A stretch of DNA of 64,000 bases from positions 24,156,759 through 24,220,758 of the forward strand of contig NC_044012.1 in NCBI RefSeq assembly GCF_900496995.4, written 5' to 3'. This stretch comes from Aquila chrysaetos chrysaetos (lineage: Eukaryota > Chordata > Aves > Accipitriformes > Accipitridae). Made by a program: the position numbers and the translations under genes. Below are positions 20,902 to 32,132 of this stretch, one piece after another; positions within the stretch are counted from its first letter, which is position 1, and each line of letters begins with the position of its first letter. The notes below the pieces were generated by a model, which searched no databases, had not been told where the DNA came from, and saw nothing but the letters and a program-made list of their open reading frames with translations.

Positions 20902-23900
20902 ATGCCCCAAGCCTCGGAGCACCGCGTTGGCCGGGCCAGGGACCACACCGTTGTCACCTCCCAGCCCAAGGCTGCCGCCAAGCTGCCCAGCGGGCACCGG
21001 GCTCTGAGCCAGGAGCGCCATGCTGCCACCCTGGCCTCCGCCGCTGCCAACGGGCTCTCCCCAGCCCCCAAGCTTCGCCTCCTGCCGCCCCGGCCTGGCC
21101 CGCTGGACGACCGCGGCAAGAAGCTGGAGCTGGACCGGGGTCGGGCCTCGAAACGTGGGGAGGCTCTCCGTGGCTCGGCATGCCGTCGGGGGCCTGTGAA
21201 GGCAGACCACGCGGTGCGGGTGCCCGGCTCTCCGCAGGCGGGCGCCGTGCCGGGCAGCGCCTCTTTCTCCCTGCCTGCTGGGGCCTCACTGGCGGGGCGT
21301 GAAGCGGAGCGCCGGCGGAGCAACCTGGCCCGCTCCAAATCCATCAGCATTGGAGACCTGAGCCAGGGCAGCACTGGCGGCCGTGCTGAGGACGTGGCAG
21401 CGGTGCTGAGCCGGCTGGTGCTGAGGGACTGTGGCCACCAGCTGAGCGCCGGCTCGCTGGCGCTCAGGAGGAGCTCCTCTCTCCGAAGGGTCAACGTCTC
21501 CCCAGGGCTGGACGGGAAGCCCACCGCCCCGCTGCTCTCTGTCCGGCCCGAGGGCTGCCCGAGGACTCGTACTGCCCCCGACACCCCATATGCCCACAGC
21601 CCCAACATTCTGGTGCCCGGCAGCCCTGCCCTGGGCAGAGCCCCGGCAGCCGGCAGGACCGAGGAGAAGACAGCAGCTGTAAGAGCCTTGGGATTTGTCC
21701 CGCTGCTGGGACAGGCCCTGGCCCCCAAGTTGCACCCAGTCGTGGGGCAGCAGCTTCGTTCCCATCGGGGTTGGTGACACTACTGGGGTGGCACAGTGGT
21801 GCCGGTCTCACCTGTCCCTGCTGCGTTCCTCCTGGGGGACCCCTGCTGTGAAAGGGTCGAGTCCCCTCGGCTCCAGGGGTGCTGGGGGCTGGCCAGTACC
21901 GTGCCCGTTTCCGCATCCACCTTCTGCCCGCGGAGCAGCCAGGCCCTGTGCTCCGCTCGCCCTGGGACACGTGTGAGGATTAGGTGCCCTGAAATCCCAG
22001 GGCCGGGCCTGCGCCGGTGGGGGACGGGGACATGGCTTGGCCCCCGCGGCGCATCTGGCACCAGCGGCATGGGGCATGCCCCCGGCCCCACTGGGCCACC
22101 CTGCTCCCTGCACCGCTCTCCTGCACCTCACCGGCATGGCGCAAGGCAGGCGGGTGTGTTTGCCTCTGCTCCCTGTTCTCTGGGCACCCACCGTCTTTGA
22201 GGTGGCTCTCCCGCTAATTAATCCCCCCGAGATGAGCCTCCAGCAAGGCCCAGAATAGCCGGGGGAAATCGGATCAGCTAATGAGCTGTGGCTTAGAGAG
22301 GCAGAGGGGGCCCGGCAACGCTGGTGCCGCAGTCCCGTCCTGGCACCCAGGCGGTGCCAGAGCCATGCCAGGGCTGCAGGGAGCCACGCTGGTGGAGCTG
22401 CCACGCAAGCTGCACCGCACCCTGGTCACCAGGCGGGAGCTGCAGGGCCGTGGCACTGACATCTCCGAGTCGGTGGTCCACACGGCTGTCATGGGGCTGC
22501 TGCTCGTCAGCGGCGAGGTGAGGCCTCTGTGGCCGGGGGGCTGTCCATCTGTCTGTCCGTAGGAAGCCGAGGGGCGGCTGGAGGCGTTTGGGTAGGGATG
22601 GGTCTCACTCCTGTCCCTTTGTGTCCCCACAGACCCATCACACCCTGCTGCTGGGCTCAGGCCACGTCGGCCTCAGGAACCTGGGCAACACGGTAAGTGC
22701 CTGCGTCCCCTTGTCCCTGCGTCTCCCAAGCCCTCTTGTACCTATGTCCTGGGGTACGTAAGGGACCCAGGGTCCTCCTGGGCTTGCAGCGGCTCTAACA
22801 AAGCAGTTCCCTCCTGCCGTGGCCGGCACATCCCTGGAGATCCCCCAGCCCCTTGGGGGTCCCTGCAGTGCAGCAGGGTACAGTCAAGGGCACGAGGGAC
22901 AGTGGGGGACACACCAAGGCTTGGTGGCTCCCCCCCTGCAGGGCGTCACCACATCCCCACCACTCTCTCGGCAGTGCTTCATGAACGCTGTGCTGCAGTG
23001 CCTGAGCAGCACCAAGCCGCTGCGGGACTACTGCCTGTGCCGGGACTTCCAGCAGGAGCAGCCCCCTGGCACCCGTGCCCCCCAGGAGCTCACCGAAGGT
23101 GGGACAGGAGCCCCCCGCAGCTAATCACTCCCCCCAGGTCTTATATAAATCCTGCTGGCACTGACACCCAGCACGTCCCCCGTCCCCACAGCCTTCGCCG
23201 ATGTCATCGCTGCCCTCTGGCACCCCGACTCCTCCGAGGCCGTCAACCCTGGGCGCTTCAAGGCCATCTTTCAGAAATATGTCCCTTCCTTCACTGGATA
23301 CAGGTGAGGCTTCGCCCCCCCCCCGCCCCAGGGGGCCCTTGGCAGCTCCCCAGCCTTCTGGGGGGCTGGGAGCAGCAGTGGGCGCAATGGGTCCATCCCT
23401 CCGCAGCCAGCAGGACGCGCAGGAGTTCCTCAAGTTCTTCATGGACCGGCTGCACGTGGAGATCAACCGCAAGGGCCGCAGGACCCCCAGCATCCTCTCA
23501 GATGCCCGGCGGACCCCTGCGCTGGAGGACCCTGAGACACTGAGGTGAGGGGGAGAGGGGTCCTGGGGAGGGGGGTGAGCCCCAGCCGCAGGGACGCAGC
23601 CCAACCCACTGCCTTTCCCCGCAGTGACGACGAACGCGCCAACCAGATGTGGAAGCGATACCTGGAGAGGGAGGACAGCAAGATCGTGGGTGAGTGCTGC
23701 CGGGGGAGGATAACTCCCCCCAGACACCTAAACCCCTCAGGGTGCCCCTCTCCACCTGGCTTCACACCCCTCCTCACCCCCAGACCTCTTCGTGGGACAG
23801 CTGAAGAGCTGCCTCAAGTGCCAGGCGTGCGGCTACCGCTCCACCACCTTTGAGGTCTTCTGTGATCTCTCCCTGCCCATCCCAAAGGTAGGGATGGGGT

Positions 23901-24857
23901 GGAGCCCCCCAGCCACCCCTATCCCCCCACAGCCACCTCTTGGCCCCTCACCTGACCCTCTACCCCTGCAGAAAAGCTTTGCTGGTGGGAAGGTCTCGCT
24001 CTACGACTGCTTCAGCCTCTTCACCAAGGAGGAGGAGCTGGACTCAGAGAATGCCCCGGTAAGAGGGTGGGGCTGGCAGCTCAGCACCCCCAGCTCAGCA
24101 CCCCCAGCCCCCTCTCACCAAGGCTGTGCCACCGGCAGGTCTGTGACAAGTGCCGGCAGCGGACGCGGAGCACGAAGAAGCTGACCATCCAGCGCTTCCC
24201 CCGCATCCTGGTGCTCCGTATCCTTTGGGGACTGGAGGGTGGGGGACCAGGGAGAGGGCTGGGACCCCCAGAGCTGCTGGTGCTCGCGGAGCGGGTGGGA
24301 GGACATCCCCGGGAGCGGGGTGCCATCCCTCCGGCTGCTCGGGGTCACGTTTTCCTTGACACGGCCCAGACCTGAATCGGTTCTCCACTACCCGCTACTC
24401 CATCAAGAAGTGCTCCGTCTTCGTGGACTTCCCCCTGCAGCAGCTCAACCTGCGGGAGTTCGCCAGCGAGAAGGCGGGTGAGGCGCGTTGGGGGGGGAGG
24501 TGGTGCCGGGCAGTGCCGATCCCCTGGGGGAGTGCTGAGCTTGGTCTCCCGTCGCAGGCAGCCCTGTCTACAGCCTCTATGCCCTCTGCAACCACTCGGG
24601 CAGCGTCCACTACGGCCACTACACCGCCTTCTGCCGGGACCCGGCTGGCTGGCGTGTCTACAACGACTCCCGGTAGGTGCCCCCCCCCCCCCCCCCCGCC
24701 TCGCCCAGGCCCTGCGCCCCCCCCCCGCCCAGCCGGGTCGGGCGCGGGCTGAGGGTGCCGCCGCAGCGTCTCGCCCATCAGCGAGAACCAGGTGCCGTCC
24801 AGCGAGGGCTACGTCCTCTTCTACGAGCTGGAGGAGCCCCCCGGCAGGAGGCCCTGA
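20902..24857 (+). CDS. USP21: Ubiquitin carboxyl-terminal hydrolase 21, 619 aa, 12 coding exons
   Basis: Deubiquitinase (human substrates include histone H2A, GATA3 and RIPK1). Coding exons: 20902-21678, 22633-22692, 22975-23098, 23192-23303, 23407-23544, 23625-23689, 23784-23887, 23972-24058, 24139-24217, 24370-24477, 24558-24672 and 24767-24855 plus the stop ending at 24857. They total 620 codons (human 565 aa; the excess is in the N-terminal region). The N-terminus [11 protein letters not shown] and the serine-rich [13 protein letters not shown] match human. The USP domain starts at about residue 260: Cys box [18 protein letters not shown] (catalytic Cys near 280), zinc-binding CLKCQACGY and CDKCRQRT pairs, and His box [12 protein letters not shown] (His near 572). 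AATAAA is at 25001-25006. Confidence 0.97.
22380..22517 (+). CDS. Possible extra in-frame exon of USP21 (46 codons)
   Basis: Between coding exons 1 and 2 of USP21, a 138-base segment preceded by GGCTGCAG and followed by GTGAGG is open in frame 0, and both flanking exon junctions are phase 0. It could therefore be included without a frame change. It would encode [18 protein letters not shown] and then [19 protein letters not shown], which looks like real protein, but I recognise no family. Direct exon 1-2 splicing already reproduces the human join ([16 protein letters not shown]), so this would be an alternative cassette. An ATG at 22364 could also make it an alternative first exon. Confidence 0.35.
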
Positions 24858-25084
24858 GCTGCCCTGGCCCCCCCCAGCCCCTCGAGGCGGGGGGCTGCTG
24901 CCTTCCCGGGCCCAGGCTGCAGCCCCCCAGCCCCCTGTGGCGGGGTGTGGGCGGAGGGCTGGGGGCCGCAGCCCACGCTGCCCCGGGCGGGGCTTTTGTG
25001 AATAAATTTACTAAAAAAACCACCCAAAAGCCCAAGTCCGGAGGTGTGAAGGGTTGGGGCTGGGGGCTTTGCTTGGGGAGGGGG

Positions 25085-25440
25085 AGTGTGTGAGGGGCGG
25101 GGCTGGAGGCAGAGGGCGGGGTTATAGTCAGAGGGGCGGGGCAAGAGCGGAGGGGCAGGATTGTTGGGGGTTTAGAACCGGTGGGGTGGGTCGGCTTCAA
25201 GGGCGGGGTTTAATGCACGGGGGCGTGGCTAATGGCGGAGAGGCGGGGCTTGCCGTGGGGTCCGGGGTGGGCTTTGAGTGAGGGGCGTGGCTAGTGGCAG
25301 ATGGGGCGGGGTCTGTTACAGGAAGGGAGGGCCTAGAGCTGATGGGCGGGTGAGCTGCGGGGGCGGGGCTCATTGCTGGAGGGGCGGGGTATCGAGCGCA
25401 CGGGCGGGGCTTGTCGGGCAGGGCGGGGCGTAGGTCACCG
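25085..25440. repeat. Tandem GC-box array between USP21 and PPOX
   Basis: GGGGCGGGGC/T or close variants recur roughly every 20-35 bases (for example near 25095, 25117, 25131, 25203, 25240, 25305, 25372 and 25402), separated by short unique spacers. It is either a decayed minisatellite or a dense SP1/KLF-site cluster upstream of PPOX. It is strongly strand-asymmetric (G-rich on plus). Confidence 0.7.
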
Positions 25441-25738
25441 CTAGCGGGGCGCCTTGCCGGCCGTTCCGCGCCGCCGCATGGCCCTGCCCGGCCGCCATAG
25501 CGGGCCGGCGACCCGTCCCCGCGCCTGTCCGTCAGGGAACAGGGTCGTGCCATTGGCACGCCGCGTCGTTAGCCCCGCCCTCTCTCTCTTATCACTCGTG
25601 GAGAAGGGGCGGGGCCTGCTCGGCCCGGGCGCCGGGAGAGGTGCGGGCGGGAGGGGCCGCGTCCGGGTCCGGGAGTGCCGGCGTCCCGGCGCTCAGCACG
25701 GCCCCGCGCCCCCGCTGACCGCCCGGCCCAGATCCCTC

Positions 25739-28529
25739 ATGCCGCCGACCGTGGCCGTCGTGGGGGGCGGCATCAGCGGCCTGGCCGCCTGCTACTACCT
25801 GGCCCGCGGCCCCCGCCCGCCCAAGGTGAGCCCGGGCCCGGGCCCGAGCCCGCGGGGGCCGGGCTGTCCCCCGGGGGTGGGGCCGGCATCCCCAGCCGCG
25901 GTGTCCCCGGGGCGGCCGCGGTGTCCCCAGGGTGACCGCGGTGTCTCCAGGTGCTGCTGCTGGAGGCCAGCGCCCGCCTGGGGGGGTGGCTGCAGAGCAC
26001 CCGCACCGCCGACGGGGCCGTGTTCGAGCACGGGCCCAGGGGCATCCGCCCCGCCGGGGTGGTGGGCACCGACACCCTCCACATGGTAGGGGGGGCCTGG
26101 GGCTTGGTCCGGGGTGCGGGGGCTTGGGGCGGGGGTCTCTTGGGCAGGGTGCTGGGGTCAGGGGTCCCTGGGTGGATGCTGGCGTCTGGAGGGCCCCTCT
26201 GTCGGTCCAGCTCCAGGGTGCTGGAGTTTGGGGGGGGTGTCCCTGGGTGGGTGCTCGGGTCTGGGGGAGGGTCCCTGGGTGGGTGTTTTAGGTCCCTGGG
26301 GGCACGAGGGCTCAGGGGTCCCAGGGTGCAGTGGTCCGGGGGGACCCTGGTGCAGGGTGCAAGGGTGCCAGAGGGTCTCTGGGTGGGTGCCAGGGTCTTG
26401 CGGTGTCCCTGGGTTGGTCCAGGGTGCTGGGGGTCTGGAGGGGGTCCCTGTGTGGGTGCTGAGGCCTGGGGGTCCTTGCATGGGTGCCAGGGTCCAGTTG
26501 AGGCTGCCCCAGGGCAGATCCTGTGGCCTCTGCCGTGCCCGTCCCCCGCCCCGTCCTGCCCATGTCTCCGCAGGTCTCCGAGCTCGGCCTGGAGGGTGAC
26601 GTCCTGCCTGTCCCTGGGGACCACCCAGCTTCCAGGAATCGCTTCCTCTACACTGGCGGGGCCCTGCACAAGCTGCCCTCGAGCCTGGGGTAGGTGCCTG
26701 CCCCAGTGCCACGCCAGTGCCACCCGTGGGCCACCCTGCCCTGAGCCCTCGGTGTCCCCAGGGGCCTGCTGCGGCCGGTGCCCCCATTCTCGCGGGCGCT
26801 GCTGTGGAGCGGGGTGCGGGACCTGCTGGCGCCGGCCGGGACACAGCCTGATGAGAGTGTGCACGCCTTCGTGCATCGCCGCTTTGGCCAGGAGGTGGGC
26901 GTCTGCGCAGGGCGATAGCGCCAGGGACTTATCAGGGCCCAGCAGGGGCCAGGCGGGGACCGGCCTCACCCTGCCATGTCCCTGCAGGTGGCCGACATCG
27001 CCGTGGACAGCCTGTGCCGGGGTGTGTTCGCCGGGGACTGCCGAGTGCTGAGTATCCGCTCCTGTTTTCCCGCACTTTTCGAGGCCGAGCGGCGCCGGCG
27101 ATCCGTCCTGCTGGGGCTGGCGCTGGGCTCCGGTGAGTGCCAGGCCGGGGGGACACGATGGGGGAACACCCCAATGCCATCACTATGGCATGAGGCAACA
27201 CCGGCGTTGTCACCTGCAGGAAAGGAGCGTGGGGCCGAGTCAGGGCTGAGCCAGCGGGCGCGGGCTGAGCGCTGGAGCCAGTGGTCGCTGCGGGGCGGGA
27301 TGGAGAGCCTGGCCCAGGCGCTGGTGGCCTTCCTGCACCCGCGCGGTGTCGAGCTGCGCTGCCACGCGCCCCTGCGCCGCCTGCACCGCCACCCCGATGG
27401 CCGCTGGAAGGTAGGGCCCTGGTGGTGGGGGTGCCAGGACACCTGGGCTCTCTTCCCATTGCCCCCTTCCACCGCTCTCCTTCCCCCCAGCTCACGCTGG
27501 CAGACGGCACTGTGATGGCCGACCATGTGGTCAGCGCCCTCCCGGCTGCAGGTAGGGGTTGGGGTGCCCAGATGCCGGGGTTCCTGCGGGGCAGGGGAGG
27601 GGAGGACAGCATTATCCCCCCCGCCATGATGTCCCCTCTCCTCCCAGCCCTGGCTGAGGTGCTGCCTGCCGAGACAGAGCCACTGGCGCAGGAGCTGCGG
27701 CACATCCCAGCTGTGTCAGTGGCTGTGGTGAACCTGCAGTATGAGGGCGTCGTATTGCCCGTTACGGTGAGAGCGGTGCCCACAGGTGTCCCCTGGTGCC
27801 CAAGGGTGTCCCCAGTACCCATGGGTGACCCCATCCCACTCCTGCCCAGGGCTTCGGGCACTTGGTGCCCTCCTCCGAGGATGCCTCCCTCCTGGGCATT
27901 GTCTACGACTCGGTGGCCTTCCCCCAGCACGATGGCACAGGGGCCGCCTCGGTGCGGTTGACGGTGAGCAGCCGGGGATGGAGTGGGGGGGACAGGGATG
28001 ATCTGGGTGGGGCTAACAGTGCCGCCAGTGCTGTATAGGTGATGCTGGGAGGCGCCTGGTTCGGGCAGAGCTTTGGGGACCCGGTGGCGGTGGCACCGGC
28101 ACTGCTGCTGCAGCGGGCACAGGTGGCCGTGCGGGAGCAGCTGGGCCTGGAGCCTGCCCCGACCCGCTCTATCGTCAAGGTGCACCAGGTGGGTGATGGC
28201 ACTGCGGGGCAGCGGGGCCTAGGGGGGTCCTGGGTGGTCCCACAGGGCTCACCAGCTGCTCCCCCCTGTCCCCCAGGCCTGCATCCCCCAGTACACGCTG
28301 GGCCACTGGCAGCGCACAGGTAAGAGGGGGCCGGGGCCTGGGGGTCCCCCGGCCCCCGCAGAGGCGCCCACTGCCCACCCCCATCCCCGCAGAGCGCATC
28401 AACCGCTTCCTGGCAGAGCAGCGGCTGCCCCTCAGCCTCATCGGGGCCTCCTACGCCGGCGTCTCCGTCAACGACTGCATCGCCAGTGCCAAAGCAGCTG
28501 TCGGGCAGCTGCTGGGGCAGCTGCGCTGA
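25739..28529 (+). CDS. PPOX: Protoporphyrinogen oxidase, 476 aa, 12 exons
   Basis: FAD enzyme of the inner mitochondrial membrane that oxidises protoporphyrinogen IX to protoporphyrin IX, the penultimate step of haem synthesis. Exons: 25739-25825, 25951-26085, 26574-26689, 26762-26894, 26988-27132, 27220-27410, 27491-27551, 27648-27766, 27850-27963, 28039-28188, 28277-28319 and 28393-28529. They total 477 codons with stop (human 477 aa). The N-terminus carries the dinucleotide-binding [15 protein letters not shown] at about residue 9. Other blocks: [73 protein letters not shown] and a C-terminal [13 protein letters not shown]. The AATAAA at 28643-28648 overlaps the convergent B4GALT3 3' end. 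Confidence 0.98.
26090..26510. repeat. PPOX: PPOX intron 2 minisatellite (GGTCCCTGGGTGGGTGC unit)
   Basis: Intron 2, the longest PPOX intron, is built of degenerate copies of GGGTCCCTGGGTGGGTGCTGGGGTCTGGAGG-like units of about 40-50 bases, around eight to ten copies. No exon lies inside. Confidence 0.75.
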
Positions 28530-28594
28530 GCCCCAGTGTCCCTGCGTCCCCTCCTGGCACACAGCAACTCCATGGCAGTAGGACAAAGTGTTTT

Positions 28595-28648
28595 TTTAAT
28601 TGAAAAACCCTTATAAAGGTCCAGGGAGCAGCTCATAAATAGAATAAA
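28595..28648. terminator. Overlapping 3' ends of PPOX and B4GALT3
   Basis: Minus-strand ATTAAA (plus TTTAAT, 28595-28600) is the best signal for B4GALT3, about 390 bases after its stop. Plus-strand AATAAA at 28643-28648 serves PPOX. If both are used, the two mature transcripts overlap by roughly 90 bases. Confidence 0.5.
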
Positions 28649-28985
28649 TAACCGCGCACCGGTAGCGCAGCCTGCCACCATCTTCAGGCACCCATAGCCA
28701 GCAGGGAGACTGAGTCAGGCGAGCCCCTGGGGCCCCAGCTCACCCTGACCCCGGCTTTCCCTGCACCCTTTTCCAGGGGTGACCCCTAGTACCAGGCACC
28801 GGCCCCACGGCCAGCAGCTCTCCGGGCAGTTGCCCCCACGGCTCACTGCTCCCCCCAGTCTCTCCAGCAAAGCCACAGCACAACCAGCCCAGCAGCAGCT
28901 CCCCAACCCCGCACATGACGGGGGTCCCTTCCCAGCGCCAGGTTGTGGCGAACAGAGTCCATCTGGGGGCCACGGTGGCCAGCAG

Positions 28986-31282
28986 CTAGCGGGTGCCTTG
29001 AGGCAGGCTCTGGTTGTCCCCACGGGCAGGCAGCATCCCCTCCTCATGTGTCACAGCCACACCAGTGCTCCTTCCCAGGTGGGCATCGCCCTCCCCGGCA
29101 GCCTCAGGGCTGTGCTGGGTGATCCCCGGTGCTGGTGGGGAGCTGGCGCTGCCCTGGGTGCCGTTACCTTCCAGCAGCTGCTGCGCGGTGGCTGTGGGCA
29201 GCTGGGAGGACAAGGACAGGCCCTGGTCCCCCCAACCCGCAGCATCCTGGGGCAGCTTGCGCAGCATCTCCTCCCGGAAGAGGCTGGTGCTGCTGCGGTA
29301 CCTCTGCCCCTCGTGGCCCGGCACTGGCCCCCTGCGGCCCCGGCCGGCGCGGGGGTCCGTCCCGATGTCCACTGTGAGGTTGGTGTAGAGGGGGTGGAGG
29401 TGCTTGGCCAGCAGCGTGTAGGTGAGGGAGTTCATCCCATCCTGCGTCCACATCCGCTGTGTGCGGATCAGCAGGTCAAACCTGGAAGGGACAAGGGAAG
29501 GGGAGCATCACTGCTGAGCCCCCCCCCCGCCCCCCCCCCCCCCCCCCCGCACCCCCTGCCAGCCCCCTGACCTGTGGGGGTTCTCTTCGTTGCCTTTGTC
29601 ACTCTTGTGCTTCACCATCTTGTAGTGGCCGATGGAGATGGGTGGGCGGGCGATCTTCATGCCAGCCAGGCGCACCCTGCGGACGAGCCACTGTGTCACC
29701 CAAAGGTGCCAGGGCGTGGGGACGCTGCCTATGTCCCCCCCCAGTGCAGTGGCAATGGCCCCCGTGTGCTCTTCCTGCGCAGCGACGGTGTCCCAGGGCC
29801 TGGCGACCAGCCAGTGCCTCCCAGCAGGTCACAAACACGGGGGACGGTGAGACCAGCAGGTCCTCGCGGCATCCTACCTGGTGGCGATGTCATCGTCCTC
29901 ACCGCCCCAGCCCCAGTACTCGTTGGGGAAGCCGTTGATCTTCATGTACTGGTCAGGGGTGAGAGCCGAGACCCCCCCAAAGTACTGGGGGTATGGCAGG
30001 CTGCAAGAGGGGGGGCAGACACTGAGCCAGGGCCAGGGCCGGTCCCCTCGCTCCCAGCTCACCCCCAGCCACGGTCACCCACCTATATCCGAATTTATTC
30101 ATGGCGATGGAGACATGTTTGGGGTTCCAGGGGTCGCAGGTGTAGAGGTTGTGGTCATTCTCAGGGATGAGATCGACATCATGGAGGAAGAGGCAGTCCC
30201 ACTCCTCATCCTTCAGAGCCTCCTTCACCCCCACGTTCAGCAGCTTGGCCCGGTTGAAGGTGGAGTTGCCCGCCTGCGGGGAGAGGGGGCTGGCAGCAGC
30301 GGCCCTTGGCACAAGCCCAGCAAAGCCCCCGGTGAAGCCGCTGGCGCCCGCCGGACTCACCTGGTGCACGACATAGATGCCGTACTGGAGCTGCTGACGC
30401 TGCAGGAAGGGGTGCAGGTAGTAGAGGAGGTGGCCCAGGTGGGTCTCGCGGTTGCGGTGGGGGATGATGATGGCGGTGCGGGACCGGGACTCACAAGTGG
30501 AGGGTTGGTACCGGCCGCCCTCCCGCACCGCCGGGTTCTTCGCCTGGATCTGCTCCAGCGTGCGCACCCGGCTGAAGCTCACCGTCAGCGGGCCGACTGC
30601 GTGGGGGAGGCAGGGGGCTGGCGTGGGTTGGCGGGGACAGCACCCACGAGGGGGAGCACAGATCCCCAGGGCCGCTCCCCCCTGCCCCAAACCTCGGGAG
30701 CCTCCCTAGACAGGCCCTGCCTGCCCGGCTGGTCAGTCTGGGCTGGCAGCTGCAGGGCCGGTTCTTCCCCCAGGGCGGGGGGGGACACGGTTCTTTCCCC
30801 TGGGGGGAGTTCTTTCCCCGGGGCGGTTCTTTCCGCGGGGCGGTTCTTTCCCCTGGGGGGGGGCCGGTTCTTTCCCCCGGGGCCGGGTGGCCGGTCCCTG
30901 CCCCGACAGCTCCCGGGATCCCCCCACTCCACGGCCGCTTTCGCGGCTCCACCGCCGGCAGGGCCGGGCATAACCCTCCCCTCCCCCGCGGCCGGGCGGG
31001 GCTGCGGGCGGCGGCCCCGCACTCACCGAGGAAAGGCGATCGCTCGGGGCAGAAGGGCAGGGGCTGCGCGGGGTCGGGGCGGGCGGGCTGGCGGGGCAGG
31101 AGCCGGCTGAGGTTGGCGTAGACGTCGTGGGTGCGGGAGTAGTCGAAGACGGGCCCGGCGGCGCGGCCGAAGAGGGAGGTGAGGTTGCGGAACCCCCCCA
31201 GGGAGAAGTAGGCGACGAAGGCGAACTGGCAGCCGACCAGCAGGGCCAGCGTGCAGGGCCGCTCCAGCAGCCGCCGCAGCAT
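28986..31282 (-). CDS. B4GALT3: Beta-1,4-galactosyltransferase 3, 468 aa, six exons
   Basis: Golgi type II membrane enzyme that transfers galactose from UDP-Gal to terminal GlcNAc. Minus-strand coding exons: 31027-31282, 30361-30596, 30083-30273, 29878-30000, 29572-29676 and 28986-29481; 469 codons with stop. The short cytoplasmic N-terminus [17 protein letters not shown] runs into a signal anchor. Catalytic blocks: metal-binding [16 protein letters not shown], acceptor-site [15 protein letters not shown], then [20 protein letters not shown] and a C-terminal domain end VDIGTDPR. Human is 393 aa; the extra length is a low-complexity tail of about 120 residues after the catalytic domain, all inside the last exon. 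Confidence 0.97.
30755..30900. repeat. GGTTCTTTCCCCNGGGG minisatellite in B4GALT3 intron 1
   Basis: Six to seven copies of an approximately 20-base unit GGTTCTTTCCCCTGGGGGG or CGGTTCTTTCCGCGGGG in tandem. The unit contains an inverted CCCC...GGGG core that could form hairpins. Confidence 0.85.
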
Positions 31283-32132
31283 GGCGGGGCCCGGCCCGGA
31301 CCACCGGGGGCCCGGATCACCGGGGGCGGCTGGGGGCGTCGAGGGGGCCGGGCCGCATCGCAGGGCGCTGCGGGGAAGGGGAAGGGTCAGGCCCGCGGCG
31401 GGGCGAGCTCCAGACGCCCCGGACCCTGCCCCGGTACCTGCGGGCGGCGGGAACGCCTCAGTGCCCCCCGGCCGCCGCCGCCATCTTGGAACGGGGAAAG
31501 AGAGAGCGAGCGCGCGGGGTGGGCCGTGGTGACGGGAGGGGGCGGAGCCTCCCTGACGTGGCAGGTGTTAAAGGGGCCGTTCGGGAGCACATCCCGTGTC
31601 CCCCCCCCCCGGCGGCGGTTCAGGCGGGCGGGGTCAGAGGGCGGGGTCAGGGTGGGAATAGGGCCCCGCTCGGGCAGGAGGGGCCGGGGTGGTGTCACCC
31701 AGGTCCCTGGGGCAGGCTGGGACCCGCGGGTCCCGGCTGGGGGTGGCAAAGGGGGACGCGGTCCCACGGGCCTTGAGGGGAGTGGGCGGAGGGCACCTCG
31801 GGGTGCTGGGGGGGACAGGGGGAGCCCGGGCGAGTGGCCGGGAGAGGAGGCGGGCCCCGGGGTGGGCTGCGGGATCCCAGGGCGCCGGCGGGGTGACGAG
31901 CGGCGGGACCCGGGGGAGCCCGAGCCGGCGGCAGGGGGCGGGGCTCCTCGTGGACCGCCCAAAGGGGCGTGTCCACATAACGCTCCTCCCCCGCTCCGTT
32001 GCCGCGGCAACCGCGCAAGCCACTGCACCCCCTTCCGCGTGTTGGTCCCGCCCCTGCTATTACGTCACGGCCGGAGCGCGCTTCGATTGGGAGCGGCGCG
32101 CGAGCCGGAAGGGGCGCGGCGGCGGGGGCGTC
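31283..32132. promoter_or_regulatory. Divergent CpG-island promoter, B4GALT3 (-) and DHHC gene (+)
   Basis: The ATGs of the two divergent genes are 850 bases apart across a CpG-rich region. On the minus side a non-coding exon appears to end at a CGCAG/GTACCG donor near 31439. It contains AAGATGGCGGC and a nine-codon upstream ORF (31484 down to 31458, MAAAAGGH then stop). On the plus side are ATTACGTCAC (CRE-like, about 32059) and CGATTGGG (inverted CCAAT-like, about 32084) before the DHHC ATG. Confidence 0.6.
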
